Shown here: piece by piece, positions 11,713-24,479 of the stretch
How positions within the stretch are numbered: position 1 is the stretch's first letter
Layout of the letters: each line of letters opens with the position of its first letter
Source of the DNA: Mytilus trossulus
Lineage: Eukaryota; Mollusca; Bivalvia; Mytilida; Mytilidae
DNA: 64,000 bases
Reading direction: 5' to 3'
Assembly (NCBI RefSeq): GCF_036588685.1
Contig: NC_086380.1
Location: forward strand, 36,656,692 to 36,720,691
Notes under the pieces: generated by a model
What the model was told of the DNA's origin: nothing
Databases searched by the model: none
What the model saw: the letters and a program-made list of their open reading frames with translations, nothing else
Program-made: the position numbers and the translations under genes

Positions 11713-12426
11713 GGTAGCACAATACAAAGATTTGTTTTACTTCCAATCACTAACCTTTGAAATGCTGTTACTTTCTAATGAATGCATAGAAAATGATAAA
11801 AGAGGTGTACATAGATAGATACAAGATTTATCTATAAAATGAATGCAATATTTTTATTATGCAATCATTATGTAATCAATTATTATGTAATTAGTGGCAA
11901 AATCTGGGTTAGTTCACTTGAATGAATTTAGCTCTATCATCTCTTTAACTATACAGAAAATTCTTTATCAACACATCATGGGCTTCAAAAGGGTGTCACA
12001 GATTGTCTCTATGGTATTCCATTCTCTCATAAATCTTAAATTAGTTAAAACATCATAACCACATAAAAGAAGATAAAGTTTAATTAGGTGTAAAATTTGT
12101 TCTATACATTCTATCTAATATCTCAGACACTCTTTTGTAGATAATGGCCATAGGAACAACATATAATAAAATCAACCCTCTAGGGATACATATGCAGAAG
12201 CTAATTTCATTTGAAAGTGGAAATTTGGTGAAAAAAATATTTTAGACACAGTTAACATTATAATTGGTTACAAATTGTTGCATAATACTAACATTGCATT
12301 AATTTGAAAGAGTAATCTATTAGCTATCAAAAACTACCACTTTTTAAATTTTGAAGCATTATTAAGAAAGTAACAACATTTTAAAACTTGGGAGTTGGAG
12401 TTATTAAATCCTTGTAATGTGCTACC
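11713..12426. mobile_element. TTAA-flanked MITE (714 bp)
   Basis: Terminal inverted repeats GGTAGCACAATACAAAG (left) and CTTTG/CCTTGTAATGTGCTACC (right, inverted) are bounded on both sides by TTAA (11709-11712 and 12427-12430). TTAA duplication is typical of piggyBac-type elements. There is no transposase ORF, so it is non-autonomous. The family assignment is inference. Confidence 0.65.
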
Positions 12427-12562
12427 TTAAGAACACCTACTTAAATTAATTTTCAACACGTTACAGGTTTTTCCACTAAACGAAAAATGAACATAGGTAC
12501 AATAATTTAGTGAAATACAATATCTTTACAAGGGCACCTTTGTCCACTGGTAAGTATTATAA

Positions 12563-12924
12563 TTAAGGTGTACTGTTAATTTGATCAACATCATTTTGTC
12601 TAGTACATGTATGATTTGAAACGCTAACTTCGGAGATCTCACAGTATTCATCACCAAGTTCACAAAGAAACGGTTGCGCATGCGTTTCTAAAATGTTGGA
12701 AGCAGCCACGACAGAAGTATTTCGTCTATTGCGTTCAGACTTTTTCGGAATGTTTTTTCGTTGTTTAAGGTTCATTTTTGGACAGTTCTTTTTGCCTGAC
12801 CTAAAAAATCTGTAAACTTTCTGCTTGATTTTTACAATAGAAGCGACAATACACACAAGAACCATCAACGCCGCAGCCATGCCAATATATACTGTAGTAA
12901 GATGTGAAGAATGGTCATCAACCA
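12563..12924 (-). CDS. Receptor exon: stalk, transmembrane segment, cytoplasmic tail, stop
   Basis: The acceptor TTTATTTCAG lies just above 12924 on the minus strand. Entry phase 1 completes a Val codon with the preceding exon. Residues VVDDHSSHLTT are followed by the hydrophobic segment and a Lys/Arg-rich stop-transfer (KIKQKVYRFFRSGKK). The stop codon is at 12565-12563. Confidence 0.7.
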
Positions 12925-15900
12925 CTGAAATAAATATAGACATACACTAAAATTTGGACACGTTTTTAAATACATTCGACCTTTCGTAACACGTCTCGTA
13001 TAGAAATAGTGGTCATTGACAATTGATGCATGAATGCTAAAGCCCGGAATTATGACCATCATTGAGGTTTTGATAATTTGATCATTTGACAGTAAGAATT
13101 TTTAGATAGATTATGGTTGCATCTCAAAAATGGTAAATTATCATTAAATTACGAGTTGCAATGATAGAAGTCCTTTTTTATTTTAACAAACAGCTACAAA
13201 CAGTATGAGAGTGCAGTACTACTTTTTGTATTATGTGATAACAAACATGGATTGAACGAGACTTTGAAATATATGTCTGTTCCTGATGTAAAGTAGTTGT
13301 CATTTGTTTATGTACTTTATAAGTTTTTCTCGATTTTCGTTTTTTATATAGATTAGACCGTTGATTTTCCTGTTTGAATGGTTTTACACAGTCCAGTAAT
13401 TTTGGGGCCCTTTATAACTTGTTGTTCGGTGTTGAAGACCGTACATTGACCTATAATGGTTTACTTTTATAAATTGTTATTTGGATGGAGAATTGTCTCA
13501 CTGGCACTCACACCACATCTTATTATATCTATGTGGGCATATTAAAATGCTTCATAGCATCAATTGGTCAGACTTAATCCATTTTCTCTCATAGCTAGAA
13601 AACTCTCCAACATAACTAAAATACTCCACTTATATGCGGTTATAAATCGAAACGGATGTTTTGTCAGTCTGAATTATAAACTAAAGACACAACCTGAATT
13701 AGATGTCTTTCTCGTTGATATTTCAGGATGACTAGACTGTTCATAACAGGTACAGGTGCTTGTAATATTGTCACACGTTGTACATACTGGACAGCTACAG
13801 TTTTCTGCACAATTCTCACCAAATGTTCCCTCTGGGCATGCTTCAAAAGTAATGATATCAAATATTCAATCACAAAATACAGACTTTTAAATGTTCCTTG
13901 TCACAAGAGACGGTATTTATTATTGTGGTACTGGTGCACAAAACATAATGTATTCACTTTATAGGCTTCACGAAGGAAAAAAGAAGAAAAGGGTAAGAGC
14001 CATTTATACAAAGGGCAGGCAACCTCTTGATTACTAGTAAATGACGAAACTCGACGAAATTTTGAAAAAAATGCCATCACCAAGATCCTACCGGACAAAA
14101 ACAATGACAAAAAAAAAGAAGCACAACTGAACAAATACAAGTTGGAAGACTATGCTACTGTACTGACCGGAGCGGGCCCTCTCTTAGGCAGTCAATGGAC
14201 ACCCACTTATGAAATTTTCTTGATCCGCGACTGAGTACAGTACATACCGAATTATCCAACATGATATAAATAAGAAGTCGTCTTTATGAGATTAAATTAC
14301 GATTGCATGAGGAATTAAAAAAAAAAATCTTATTAAACTAAAGAAAAAATATACTTCTTATATTTGAAAGGATCGTAAAAGATTTGCTTCTAAAAAACTA
14401 CTCAATATTCCTTTGTTGCGGACCCAAAGAGGGGGAGGTCCGTGGCTTGGAACCATCCCTTTTGTGATAACTTATGCTTCCTTATTGGGACATATGGTTA
14501 TACACTCTCTTTTAAATAACTTGTATGTGTTGGGAACCCCTTCTCAAAATGTAGCTCGATCCGCCTTTTTTCTTTCAACATACATTCGTTTTAGATAATG
14601 AGTATCCCCCTTTTGCCGTTACATCTGATCACAAAATTACTATGTGAAAGTAAAAAAAATTGCTTTTCAGATCCACAAGGTGTTATAGAGCAACTCCTTC
14701 AACTCGGACGTGCTATGATAGGATATAATAGCACGTCCGAGTTGACGGAATTGCTAAAAAAGTTAGGTCTATTTTAGCCACATTGGACAATGTTTCCACT
14801 GTAAATGCAATAAAGCGAAATGAAGGCTGCTTCATGCAGGAACTTCTTAGGACAAAAGATTAGAAGTCACCAATATCTTTTAACGCTACTTTCCGCTATA
14901 TAGATGATGTTCTTTCACTAAATAATTCAAAATTTGGTGACTATGGGGAACGCATCTATCCCATCGAACTAGAGATAAAGGATACTACAGATACAGTTAA
15001 GTCGGCTTCATATCTTGACTTACATCTAGACCCGCCGACCATGATATACTTTAAAATTTACAAATTTACGTTAACCAAATATTAAAGACCAATTATTGAA
15101 TTATATACTTTGAAGAAATCCTGTTGTTGTCTTCGAAAAGTAGTTTTCATTTCCATGCTCAATTTTACATTTCCTAGCTTTTGGAAATTCCCTTTCATTT
15201 TCCTATCGTGTGGGGACAGACACATTATTCTAGAAAACAATCATTATTTACTAGTACTATCAATCAATATTTGTGTTGCTTCCGAAGTATTGCGTAGCCT
15301 AGCCAAACGGTATTCACCAAGTTGATTATTTAAGAGGAGAAGGGACGAAACAAATGTAATGAGGTAAATTATCATAGAATGCAACAAACTGAATAAAACA
15401 AAACTAAAAATACACTTAGTTTGGTAATCGATCACGTCCAACATTAAAGATCTCTTGCTACCTTAAAATCTAGACAAAACAGATCTATAGAGTTGAAGTG
15501 GTCTTTGGAAAAATGTACGAATCACTTTTGGTCTGCTTTTGACAGGCTGTAAAACCCTTGCCAGGTGGGTCGTTCTTTTTGTTTTGCTGGATGTGAAAAT
15601 ACGTAGCCTCGCACCAAGATCCAGACGTTATACTGGTAATTCAATCCAATGCATCATGTAACAAAAGAACTATATTATTTTGCATGTTAAGAACACTTGG
15701 CAATGCAACAACTCTTAAGTTTTTGTGAAGTCCGCAGATTGCCTTTTGCAAGGTTTCATTTCTGACCCTATCAAATATATCGTAATTTTCTAGTGGAAGT
15801 CCAAATTTCCCGCTCTTCATGAACACCTGTCTCGCAATGCCTAGTATTAACAGGACACTTTCGCACTATCTTTTTCTATGTTCAGTGAACCGTGAAATTG

Positions 15901-18900
15901 GGGTCAAAATTTAAATTTTGCATTTTAGAATGAAGATATCACAGGGAACATTTGTACATTTCAACTTCATCAAAAACTACCTTGACCAAAAACTTGAAGC
16001 GGGACAGACGAAGGGACAAACAGACAAACGGACGGACGAACGAATGAATGAACGTACAGACCAGAAAATATAATTACCCTCTACTATCGTAGGTGGGGTA
16101 TACAAACACGAAGAACTGCAAAAAACAGTGACTAAAGTCATAATTGACTATTTTATAAGTTGCACAGCATCCTCATATTAATCAAAATGTATTATAATTC
16201 TAAAAATCATTTTTTCTGAAGTTTTCAATTTAGAACAATTGACAAAAATGGTCTTTTAGGTGATGTTTATGGTAAATTTCCATGTGAAAATGCTAACATT
16301 TTTTTGCTTTTAGTCCTATGTTACCTTGATCACATTTGTTTCCTGTATATCCAACTGGACAGATACATCCGAATATATGGTGGCATTCTTGAAGTGAACT
16401 GCAATTGCATTCAGCTTTGCACTGTTTACCATAATAACCTTGTGGACAGTGATCCTCACATGACTTCCCGTAAGTTCCATCTGGACATGCTGCAGACAAG
16501 TAATCAAGTCATTTATTTGTAATGTTAGTGCAGTTTTAACTCTTTATATGCTTAGTTGCAATTGCATTTAGCAGTGCAATTTATACCACAATAACCAGTT
16601 AAACACTGATCATTACATGACTTCCCATATGTACCCGTGGACATGCGTAAAAAGTAAATTATAGTTGGACTGTATTGAACTTACAGTTTTAACTCTTCCT
16701 TTTCCCTGTTCATGATCGAATTATTAAAAAAAAATGGATCAACATAACAAAATATTAAAATAAGTCGTCATCCACCTCAAGAGGCAACCAAACCTTTAAA
16801 CAAAATTGTAACATAAATTGGATTTTTCCTTTGATGTTTAAATGAAATAATTTGCTTAAAAAGTGTGTTGAGGTAAAACCATGGTATATTTATCTGCAAT
16901 TTGATGTCGTACCATACTTTGCTAATTAAATATGCAACTCAACAAAGAAGGCGGAGATTAGCTATGGTACAACGTATTCATTTACTAACTATAGAAGAAG
17001 GAATAATAATCAGCTACAATAATTCGTGAAAAAACATGATACTTTTTGCGGTCAAATAGAGGGGAGTACACTATCTGTGTTCCTGGATCCGCCTCTGTTT
17101 AATGTTTTATCATTATAATTTTGTGTTAATAAATAATTTATAATATAATAAAATAACGGAAAAAGAATCAGTTTGTCCAAAAAATTTAAATGTATAAATA
17201 TGAATATTTCAATGCGATAATAAACCAGTAAAATATGATTAATTTGTATGATATTTAAAAAAAAAATAAAAAAAATCCCAACTCTTATCGTCATTAGAAT
17301 AATTCTTTAATCCTTTTCGTTGGAATTCGACATTTTTGTTTAATTTCTGAGGACATAATGAAATAACCTGGGCATACGATCATATGCGGGTCGCAGAACT
17401 AAAAATAATCGGTAATATCCGACATTTTCTTCACTTTCTGCATTTTGTTCGGCTGAATTAAATTGAATATTGAGTATTGAATTTTAAACCTGGTGCCTGT
17501 TGTTAGCTATTACTCATGTGTTTCTTAGTCTAATATATTCTCCTATTTATTTGTATTGTAGTCCTGTTATAGTATTTTGTCATTTTAATGTTATATTTAC
17601 ATTGCCATTAAAGCGGGAGGTTTGGCATGCCACAAAACCAGGTTCAACCCACCATTTTGTTCTTTAAAATTGTCCTGTGCCAAGTCAGGAATATGGCCAT
17701 TGTTATATTATAGTTCGTTTCTGTGTGTGTTACATTTTAACGTTGTGTCGTTTGTTTTCTCTTATATTTGAGTGTGAATTCACATTACTATAAGACGTGT
17801 CACGGTACTTTTCTCTCCCTAATTAAATAATTTTGTTTTGATGTTATATTTGTTATTCTCATCGGATTTTGTCTACAGTGACTGCTAAGTCCGTTTCTGT
17901 TTGTGTTACATTTTAATGTTGTGTTGTTGTTCTCCGCTTATATTTAATGCGTTTCCCTCAGTTTTAGTTTGTTACCCCCATTATTTTTGTCCATCGATTT
18001 ACGAGTTTTGAACAGCGATATACTACTGTTGCCTTTTCTTAAATGAAATACACAGAAGATCATTTACGAGGCACAAAAGTGACTTGCGCGAGCTTCCATT
18101 TTATTAAAATAAAAATAAAACTGTAACGTGATCAATTTCCAATTTTAGTTCAATGTCTTCAAGCTGTCAATCATTTTATTTATATTACAAATGCTATATA
18201 CCATGTGTTTAACTAATTAACGAATTTAAACAAACTCATCCTTCGGATTCGTTTGTTTAAATATGGTAACTCGTAAGAACCATGGTAAGTAGTACTTTTT
18301 CAAATGGGATATATTTACAATCCTTTAAGAATGACTTTATTGTGAATTAATATTGATTCACTGTTAGGGTATTTGCGTCGGAACAAAAGCCCCACATTCA
18401 TTTTTTTCCAATCAGCTGTTTTTGACATGATACAGTCCTTTTAAAGTTAACAATACGAACGATGCCCGAACCATGTACGGACGATGCCCGAACCATGTAT
18501 TGACGATGCCCGAACGATATACGTAGTACGCTTTTTGAACGGTGTACGAATGCAAACGAAATGCTGACCGAACTTTGTACGAACGACACCATGTACAATA
18601 AACCATACCATCAACAATAACATAAGCGACCTTTTATCGTACATCGTATGACTTTGCGTACATCGTTTCATTTAGCGTATTCCGTATCGTTTAGCGTATA
18701 TCGTATCGTTTAGCTTACATTGTTTCTTAGCGTGCATAGTTTCGTTTAGCGTATGTATTTTTTTTTTTATTAAATATAAAATATGAATTGTGTTCTGTTA
18801 AATCTTTTTATTTATATGCGTAGAATTTAGATTGGATGCATGTTTCAGTTTTAAATAAATAATTTAATAAATAATAATTTAATCTGACTCCATGTTGATT

Positions 18901-20640
18901 CAACATTCTATACATAAAAAACTTGCAAAATAAACACTGAAATAAATTTAAACAAATTAAAAAAATACAATTATGATTTTCTTGGCGATATAAATACGAA
19001 CTTGGTGAATGTGCCAGTAAACTGCAGTCTGCAGAGTATTCAGTCAACAATTTTTGAAAATAGCCTAAGGTATCACCATTTTCCCCCAAGAAACAATTTA
19101 TTTTAGATTGAATTCAGAATTTATCTAATCTTTTATAGCATGTATTTTAAAATCAAACGAATAGCAGTGTTATCTATATGTCGTAATTGAACCATGTTAT
19201 TTATCATTATAGATTTTTTTTATTCATTTTAAAATCAAACGAAAAAAAACCCAAATATTCGAGAAATTTCAAATAAAAACTATTACTCATTTTGTGCCTC
19301 ATCAACTCCAAACATGAATCCCTATCAACAAACGATTGTGTATTATTTTACCTATAAATGCACTTGAATTTAAACCATAATCAAGAATTGTCCGGCAAAA
19401 AGCTAGACCGTTTCCCTCTATTCTATAATTGTCTTATACCATTTTCCTCTGTTCTTTATTTTACCCGTTATTCTCTGTTATAATATTACATTTTATTTTT
19501 TATTTTTCCCCCTGTATCTATACCTTCTTTATTCAGAGCAACCCAACCTAAATATACACATGATACACACGGTTTATATATCATCGCTTGCGCCGTAATA
19601 CACATGTATGAAAACATGTATTTTGCGTTAAATGTGCACTAAAGCCAGGGATTCGTAATATTCAAAAATAGTTCTGAAACGGTTGATAGACTGTAAAATG
19701 TCTGAATGGAAATATAACTATTATGTTCACTGTGCGATTATGAAATGGGCTATATTTGGACATCCGTCTGTCTGTCCCGCTTCAGGTTAAAGTTTTTGGT
19801 CGAGGTAGTTTTTGATGAAGTTGAAGTCTAATCAACTTGAAACTTAGTAAACATGTTCCCTATGATATGATCTTTCTAGTTTGAAGTAGTAGGGGTTATG
19901 ATCTTTTCGTATATTTTATAATGTTATATTACTAAACCTCTTACGGGTGGTGGGGGATGGATTTTCATATGATGAAGTCGTTATATTTTAATCAGGTTTA
20001 TTGATGAGGCTTAGAGCTGAAATGTCAATAACTGCTTGTAGTCCGTTGTAAAATGTATGTTCATAATTGTCATTTTGCTAAGTTTCTTCTGTTCTTCTTA
20101 ACATCGGACTCGGACTTTTATTGCAATGAGTTTTACTGTGCGTATTGGTGTGTTATTGTTTTTCCCACTTTGTCTAGAGGTATATCAAGGGAAGGGTTAG
20201 ATTAAAAGATACATGTTTAATTCTGCCGCATTTCTTACGTCTAATCAAATTCAGGAACATTTCGTAACAGTCAAACAATTTGAAATGGTGTCAGTAAAAA
20301 GTACGAAGGGATGATTTCAACTTCACCATTTGGAACTGTTTATAATATTTTGCAACAGCAAATTTTGATAACACAAATCAGATGTACCGGATACTGCGTT
20401 GACTGTGATACCCTCGGGGAGTAGCAGTCCTCCAGCAGAGCCATCGAACCAGTGATAGTAACAACATTAATGATGCCAATGTTTCTGAACTAGATACGCA
20501 TAAAAAGCCTGTATATATGTCTTTTGTTTTTTACTTGTTATAATTTTTTCCTAATTAATTTCAGTATTTAGATTTGTTCAAATATTTGTACTCACGTTCA
20601 CAGGTGCCATACTTTTCGATGAAGTCAGGACAACAATTCA
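12563..20640 (-). CDS. EGF-repeat single-pass membrane receptor, MEGF/SREC-like (5' end not found)
   Basis: Four minus-strand exons join in phase 1 at each junction: 20640-20596, 16489-16325, 13840-13694 and 12924-12563. They encode, in order, a Cys-Cys-Pro module (NCCPDFIEKYGTCE), two EGF/laminin-type modules starting CPDGTYGKSC and CPEGTFGENC, a short Ser/Thr-rich stalk, one membrane segment (around IGMAAALMVLVCIVASI) and a basic, tyrosine-poor cytoplasmic tail of about 90 residues ending at the stop at 12563. Secreted or surface proteins built this way are greatly expanded in bivalves and include scavenger and phagocytic receptors of the MEGF10/SREC type. The ligand cannot be told. The tail has one Tyr motif (DEYCEI). 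Signal peptide and upstream exons were not identified. A weak upstream exon candidate at about 20765-20835 (SESVLKECMSCKM) did not give a consistent phase. This is a partial gene model. Confidence 0.7.
13300..13530 (+). repeat. Dispersed mussel repeat, family A
   Basis: It contains 'ggggccctttataacttg', 'gaccgtacattgacctataa' and 'ctcactggcactcacaccac'. It sits in the last intron of the receptor gene. Confidence 0.65.
13694..13840 (-). CDS. Receptor exon: EGF-like module
   Basis: 147 bases, phase 1 in and out, acceptor TTTTGAAG and donor GTTGTG. It encodes CPEGTFGENCAENC, a CPVC/CTTC cysteine pattern and a polar stalk (PEISTRKTSNS). The overlapping open frames in other phases are shadows. 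Confidence 0.7.
14400..15240 (+). pseudogene. Penelope-like element fragment (reverse transcriptase core)
   Basis: At 14879-15026 the plus strand encodes FRYIDDVLSLNNSKFGDY followed by YPIELEIKDTTDT and a SASYLDLHLD end. This is the catalytic YIDD box and following segment that I know from Penelope-like retroelements common in molluscs. The frame is lost on both sides, and a perfect 17-bp-arm hairpin (14700-14716 with 14728-14744) interrupts the upstream part. It is a dead fragment in an intron of the EGF-receptor gene. Confidence 0.65.
15870..16105 (-). repeat. Dispersed repeat, family B ('cgtccgtctgtc')
   Basis: The reverse complement holds 'gtccgtctgt', 'cccgcttcaagtttttggtc' and 'tgatatcttcattc' words. 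Sister copies lie at 19.75-19.93, 46.38-46.52, 47.2-47.6 and 60.5-60.95 kb. Confidence 0.6.
16325..16489 (-). CDS. Receptor exon: EGF/laminin-type module
   Basis: 165 bases, phase 1 in and out, with acceptor GTCTGCAG and donor GTAACA. It encodes CPDGTYGKSCEDHC, a second half CPQGYYGKQC, a CNC segment and the closing CICPVGYTGNKC. Cysteine spacing matches MEGF/SREC modules. Confidence 0.8.
16553..16646 (-). pseudogene. Dead duplicate of the EGF exon
   Basis: The minus strand resembles the first part of the neighbouring exon (CPxGTYGKSC, then NDQC). It lacks one base after the first Cys-Pro, so the frame breaks. It then meets a TAA after the CNCN segment, and there is ACG where the acceptor AG should be. 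It lies only about 60 bases from the intact exon, pointing to local exon duplication followed by decay. Confidence 0.55.
17000..17550. other. AT-rich intronic spacer
   Basis: No exon, RNA or repeat structure could be supported. Confidence 0.4.
17560..17990 (+). repeat. Dispersed mussel repeat with 'gcgggaggtttggcatgcca'
   Basis: It contains 'cacaaaaccaggttcaaccc', 'gtgccaagtcaggaatatgg' and two copies of a 'gttcgtttctgtgtgtgtta'-like word (about 17710 and 17890). I recognise these as an abundant mussel repeat, probably retroelement-derived. Confidence 0.5.
18440..18765. repeat. Two degenerate tandem arrays
   Basis: At 18455-18525 the unit 'cgatgcccgaaccatgta' repeats about three times. At 18645-18760 a unit like 'cgtttagcgtacatcgtat' repeats about five times. 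Three overlapping minus-strand frames here arise from the repetition and are not genes. Confidence 0.6.
18770..19740. other. AT-rich intronic spacer
   Basis: No coding or structural signal was supported. Confidence 0.4.
19745..19935 (+). repeat. Dispersed repeat, family B
   Basis: It contains 'cgtctgtctgtcccgcttca', 'ggttaaagtttttggtcgag' and 'gaaacttagtaaacatgttc', shared with the copies at 47.2 and 60.5 kb. Confidence 0.65.
20040..20490 (+). repeat. Dispersed repeat fragments ('accctcggggagtagcagtc')
   Basis: It contains 'gtgataccctcggggagtag' and 'gcagagccatcgaaccagtg', which I recognise as a recurrent mussel repeat. No ORF of note. Confidence 0.35.
20596..20640 (-). CDS. Receptor micro-exon with Cys-Cys-Pro motif
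   Basis: 45 bases, phase 1 in and out, acceptor GCATTCACAG and donor GTGAGTAC. It encodes NCCPDFIEKYGTCE, the module that typically precedes the EGF repeats in bivalve MEGF-like proteins. It joins in phase to the exon at 16489, giving CEPCPDGTYG. Confidence 0.6.
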
Positions 20641-20889
20641 CTGTGAATGCGTCTTTAGAAATGTTAAGAATATGACTGAAAAATATATATGAAAAGCAAT
20701 AGAAAAACATCCAAATTGGAATAACACAATAAGACAATGATTTTAAAACTGAATTAGGCAAAACACATACTGATCTACAGGTGACCATTTTACAGGACAT
20801 ACATTCTTTGAGGACGGACTCAGAGTGCTGGATATCTGAAACAAATGATATGTTGTAACTATGTATAAGAAACGCATGTTTAGAACAAA

Positions 20890-23260
20890 ACATACGGAAA
20901 TAATCCTTTATAACACATTTCTATTATACATGTATTTGAAATATAATATAATCTAATACTTCCTTTTTTCTAATTAAAGCACATCCTGTAAAGCAAACTT
21001 ATTGACCAACCAAGGGCAATGATTTGCACAAACATCCACAATCATATATTTTTATTCTTCAAATTTGTTTAAAAACGCGTTTCCACTAAAAGTCGCGACG
21101 CTTCAATTATGTTAAGTTAATGAAAGATTTGATTGGTTACAATATACAAAGATATAGACAATGAACATTGAATATGCGAAAAAGTTTCAAATGCAACTTA
21201 ATTTGGGGTTAATTGCAAGTATCATTTTAAACCACAAAAAATTGCTTCAAATTTCAATTTTATTAACCATGAACTATTATTACTGTAATTCGTGATCATT
21301 GAGTTATTTGTGTATACAAGTTATACCTGTACACGACATATACATATACACACCATATTCTTTTTCAATTGAGTACTTATAATACATAAATAAAAGATTT
21401 CCGATTGTATATAGGGTTATTGTTTACATTTAACTCCAGTTTAATATAAGTGCACTTCCCTGAATGATCATGTCAACAACAATCGATCACTGGCTGTATA
21501 AAAGAAGAAGAAAGCAGCGGTATAAAAAAAAGATACATTAGTCCTTTATATCCAAAAGGATAAACTGACCCTTACACCAATCATCATCATCAAGAAAGAT
21601 CGACATTCAGAACCTATAAAGGTAAAAAAGAAACTGCCAACACCATGGCAAAAAAATTAAAATGTACACAACCCCATCATATCCATAATATCTGAGACGA
21701 CAAATATGTTACATCGTGCACAAAACTCTTTTCTTAAAAAACACATATTAGCAACTTTACCTGACCATATCGGGAAATAGGTATTTAATCGGATCTTATC
21801 ACGTACTTGTGATTTGGTAAAACTGGTTTTGATATAAATATACGAAGAAATGTCGAAATGTTCAGGACTTTATTAAATCCGTATTTCGGTAGGATGGTGC
21901 AAGCATACGATTTTTATTGCGTCTTACACTTTGAGAAGCGAATACTCTTTATCTACTTTATTGAAATATTGTGTAAAAACGTTAATGTTTAGCTTTGAAA
22001 GTCAAGTGGCTCGAGCATTTTTCTGAGGAAGCAATTTTTAATTGTAGCTTATACAACGTTAAAACAATTATCCGCTATAAACGAATTTGACTTTTTACAA
22101 ATATAAGGACTTAGTTAGCTAAATCTACAAATTTTATTAGATATTATTATTTTTTATTGCAACAGATTAATATGCTACATATATTACCCTATGCTACTAC
22201 TGCATATAATCAGCCTTTTTGTAAATGCATCTTGCAGGTGTGGTCTTATTTAGGTCAGATCAAGGAGGGGATATGTAAGTGGTGACGATCGGAGGAATAA
22301 AGTTAATCCTATTACGACAACAAAATATCGTATTATCGATGCAAGTAATGTTGAAGTGTTTCATGATAAGTTTTCAATCATTTAACGAGTGATAAAAAAG
22401 ATAGGTTCTCAATGCAAAACAGTGTTTTCATTCGAAAAAAGAGGCTATGTACGTAGGGTTTTAGTGATGTTTCATAATACGTTTATCTTGAGGAAAAGAG
22501 CTTTGAAATATAATCATTAATAGAAGTATCTCCCGAGGGAATTAAACATGTATCTATAAATGAAGCAGACTGAGTCATTCGTTTATAATTTCTTAAATCA
22601 GTTAGAATGACTACACCAATGCGTGAAATATGATGATGATTAAAGCAAACACCGTAAGTATTTTGTTAAATGCCTTGGATGGATTTAATATAGAACTCTA
22701 TGACCGTTTCGAACTGGGAAAAATAGAAGTGGGACGTTCCTTTGACAACCATACTTCATCATCCTATCTATCATACACTCTTGTCTCCCATATGTCTAAC
22801 ATTGAAAATTACTATAAAAATGTATCTACAATGCGAACTCAATATCCTTGAAAATTTTATATCATTATAAAAAAGATGAACACTGAATAATAAAAGTGGG
22901 TTTTAATCACTTACAAAAAAAACTTGACCAAACAAAAGACCAACAGATCTTTAACAGACGTTTTCAAATAGACTGAGTCTAGACCAGTGTAGATAGTTTA
23001 GGACAGATTGAGACACATTGAGCATTTGTCGAGACCATATTACACATTTATATTACATCAAGATAATCGAGTTCTATATAATTTTTATTAGGAAAAGAGC
23101 TAATTCGAGTACAGTTAAATACTATCGAAATTATGTCTTGTCAAGTAAAATAATTATATGTGCTTCACCAGTAAAATATGGTCTTTGAGCAGTTTGTGGT
23201 TTCTAAATTTTACATTTCACTGGTTTTTTGTTATTTGGCGAGCATTTGGAATATGTTCCT
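20890..23260. other. Spacer between the receptor exons and the repeat at 23.3 kb
   Basis: No convincing exon was found. The receptor's signal-peptide exon may be here but was not identified. The frame at 22630-22851 (plus) has no splice or homology support. Confidence 0.35.
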
Positions 23261-23269
23261 TTTAGTTTT

Positions 23270-24475
23270 TGTCGTGACCGCAACCTCTGTCCAGGAAGCT
23301 CGACATGTGGATAGTTATCCGACAGCGCATTACAAAACGTCTTTTATAAAGCTTATGATTTTGATAAGAAGAATACATGGTTACTTAATACTTTGTATGT
23401 ATATACCTTATTTTATTCCGTCTGTCATATCCATTGTCCTAGAACTCATTTTCTGATTTACTTGAAAAAGTGTTAAGATTAATTTTCAGCATTTTAAATT
23501 TCTCCCTTATCATGAGTTATAGGATAACTATATTTAGTATGTGCGTACATTGCAAGGTCCTCATTGCCATTGGACAGTTGTCACTTGACTCCGACCTTAA
23601 TTTAAAGATCAATAAACAAGGGCAAGTTTTCTTGGTCAATTTTATATCTCAGATACTGTTATCAATAGCTTTACTCTATTTTGTGTATGAAGTTATTGTA
23701 AGGTGTACCTGCATGTTCAACTAGTAGATGTCATTTGACATTGGCAACCGTTTCATGGTTCAGTGGTTAAAATTCATTTTTTTTTTGTTTCGTCTGTTTT
23801 TCTTATATTGTATGCAATAGAGCAACTAATTTTGGTGAATGAAAATATTATACAATGTAGATATTAGTCATGTTAGTCGGGCAAGATTTATTTTACCTTG
23901 ACCTCATTTTTTTCGGATTATTGCCTAATGTTGAGGTTTTCTTTTTTTGGTATGATTTTTCAGTAACATAAACAATAATATTTCGTGTATGTAATGATTT
24001 AATTGTAAGGTGGATATGTCTGTCTGGTAACTATCATCTGACCATGATTTAATGTTCATGATTCATAGGTGAATCTTAAGTTTTCCTGGTTAAGTGTCTT
24101 TCGTAGATATAAATATACACAATACACAATACACAATAGACACAATATGCAATAGGTCAACTATATCAAAAGCATGCAATAATTGTAAGGTTTACAGGTG
24201 TCTTATCTCGGCTTGATATTCATAGTTCATTGATTAATGTAAAGGTTTCCTGGTTAAGATTAGTTCTTAGATGTTCAATAGGTCAACTATATTTAAAGCA
24301 TATTTGGTGTATGGTGTACATGCATTCCTGATTTGGTTTATCTGATGTTGTCTACCTTTTTTATATCATGTTATTTTTATTTGTTAGGTGTAGTGAAGCT
24401 TTATGTTAACTATCAACTTAATATCGATGGTCAGTTAAAAAGGCGGTACCTGTCAGTGGTGCACTCTTGCATTTG
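23270..24475 (+). mobile_element. Composite element with ~150-bp tandem core, family C copy 1
   Basis: It starts with 'gcaacctctgtccaggaagc' and 'tcgacatgtggatagttatc', runs through degenerate repeats built on 'ttgacctcattttcatggtt' and 'aggtcaactatatttggtgt', and ends with 'gttaaaaaggcggtacctgt'. The same start, core and end recur at 52.06-53.02 kb. The layout (unique ends around an internal tandem core) resembles non-autonomous Helitron-like 'pearl' elements of bivalves. That affiliation is inference. The frames at 23178-23724 are incidental. Confidence 0.6.
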
Positions 24476-24479
24476 TCGT

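Noticed and set aside
13664-13873. Minus-strand frame MIEYLISLLL...
   Set aside because: It is a shadow of the EGF exon read in a different phase and crosses its splice sites.
18398-18671. Three overlapping minus-strand frames
   Set aside because: Products of a degenerate tandem repeat, each phase equally open.
20765-20835. Upstream exon of the EGF receptor (SESVLKECMSCKM)
   Set aside because: Good acceptor, but no donor gives an open frame matching the phase of the exon at 20640.
23178-23724. Two plus-strand frames with hydrophobic stretches
   Set aside because: Inside the family C composite element and broken in its second copy.
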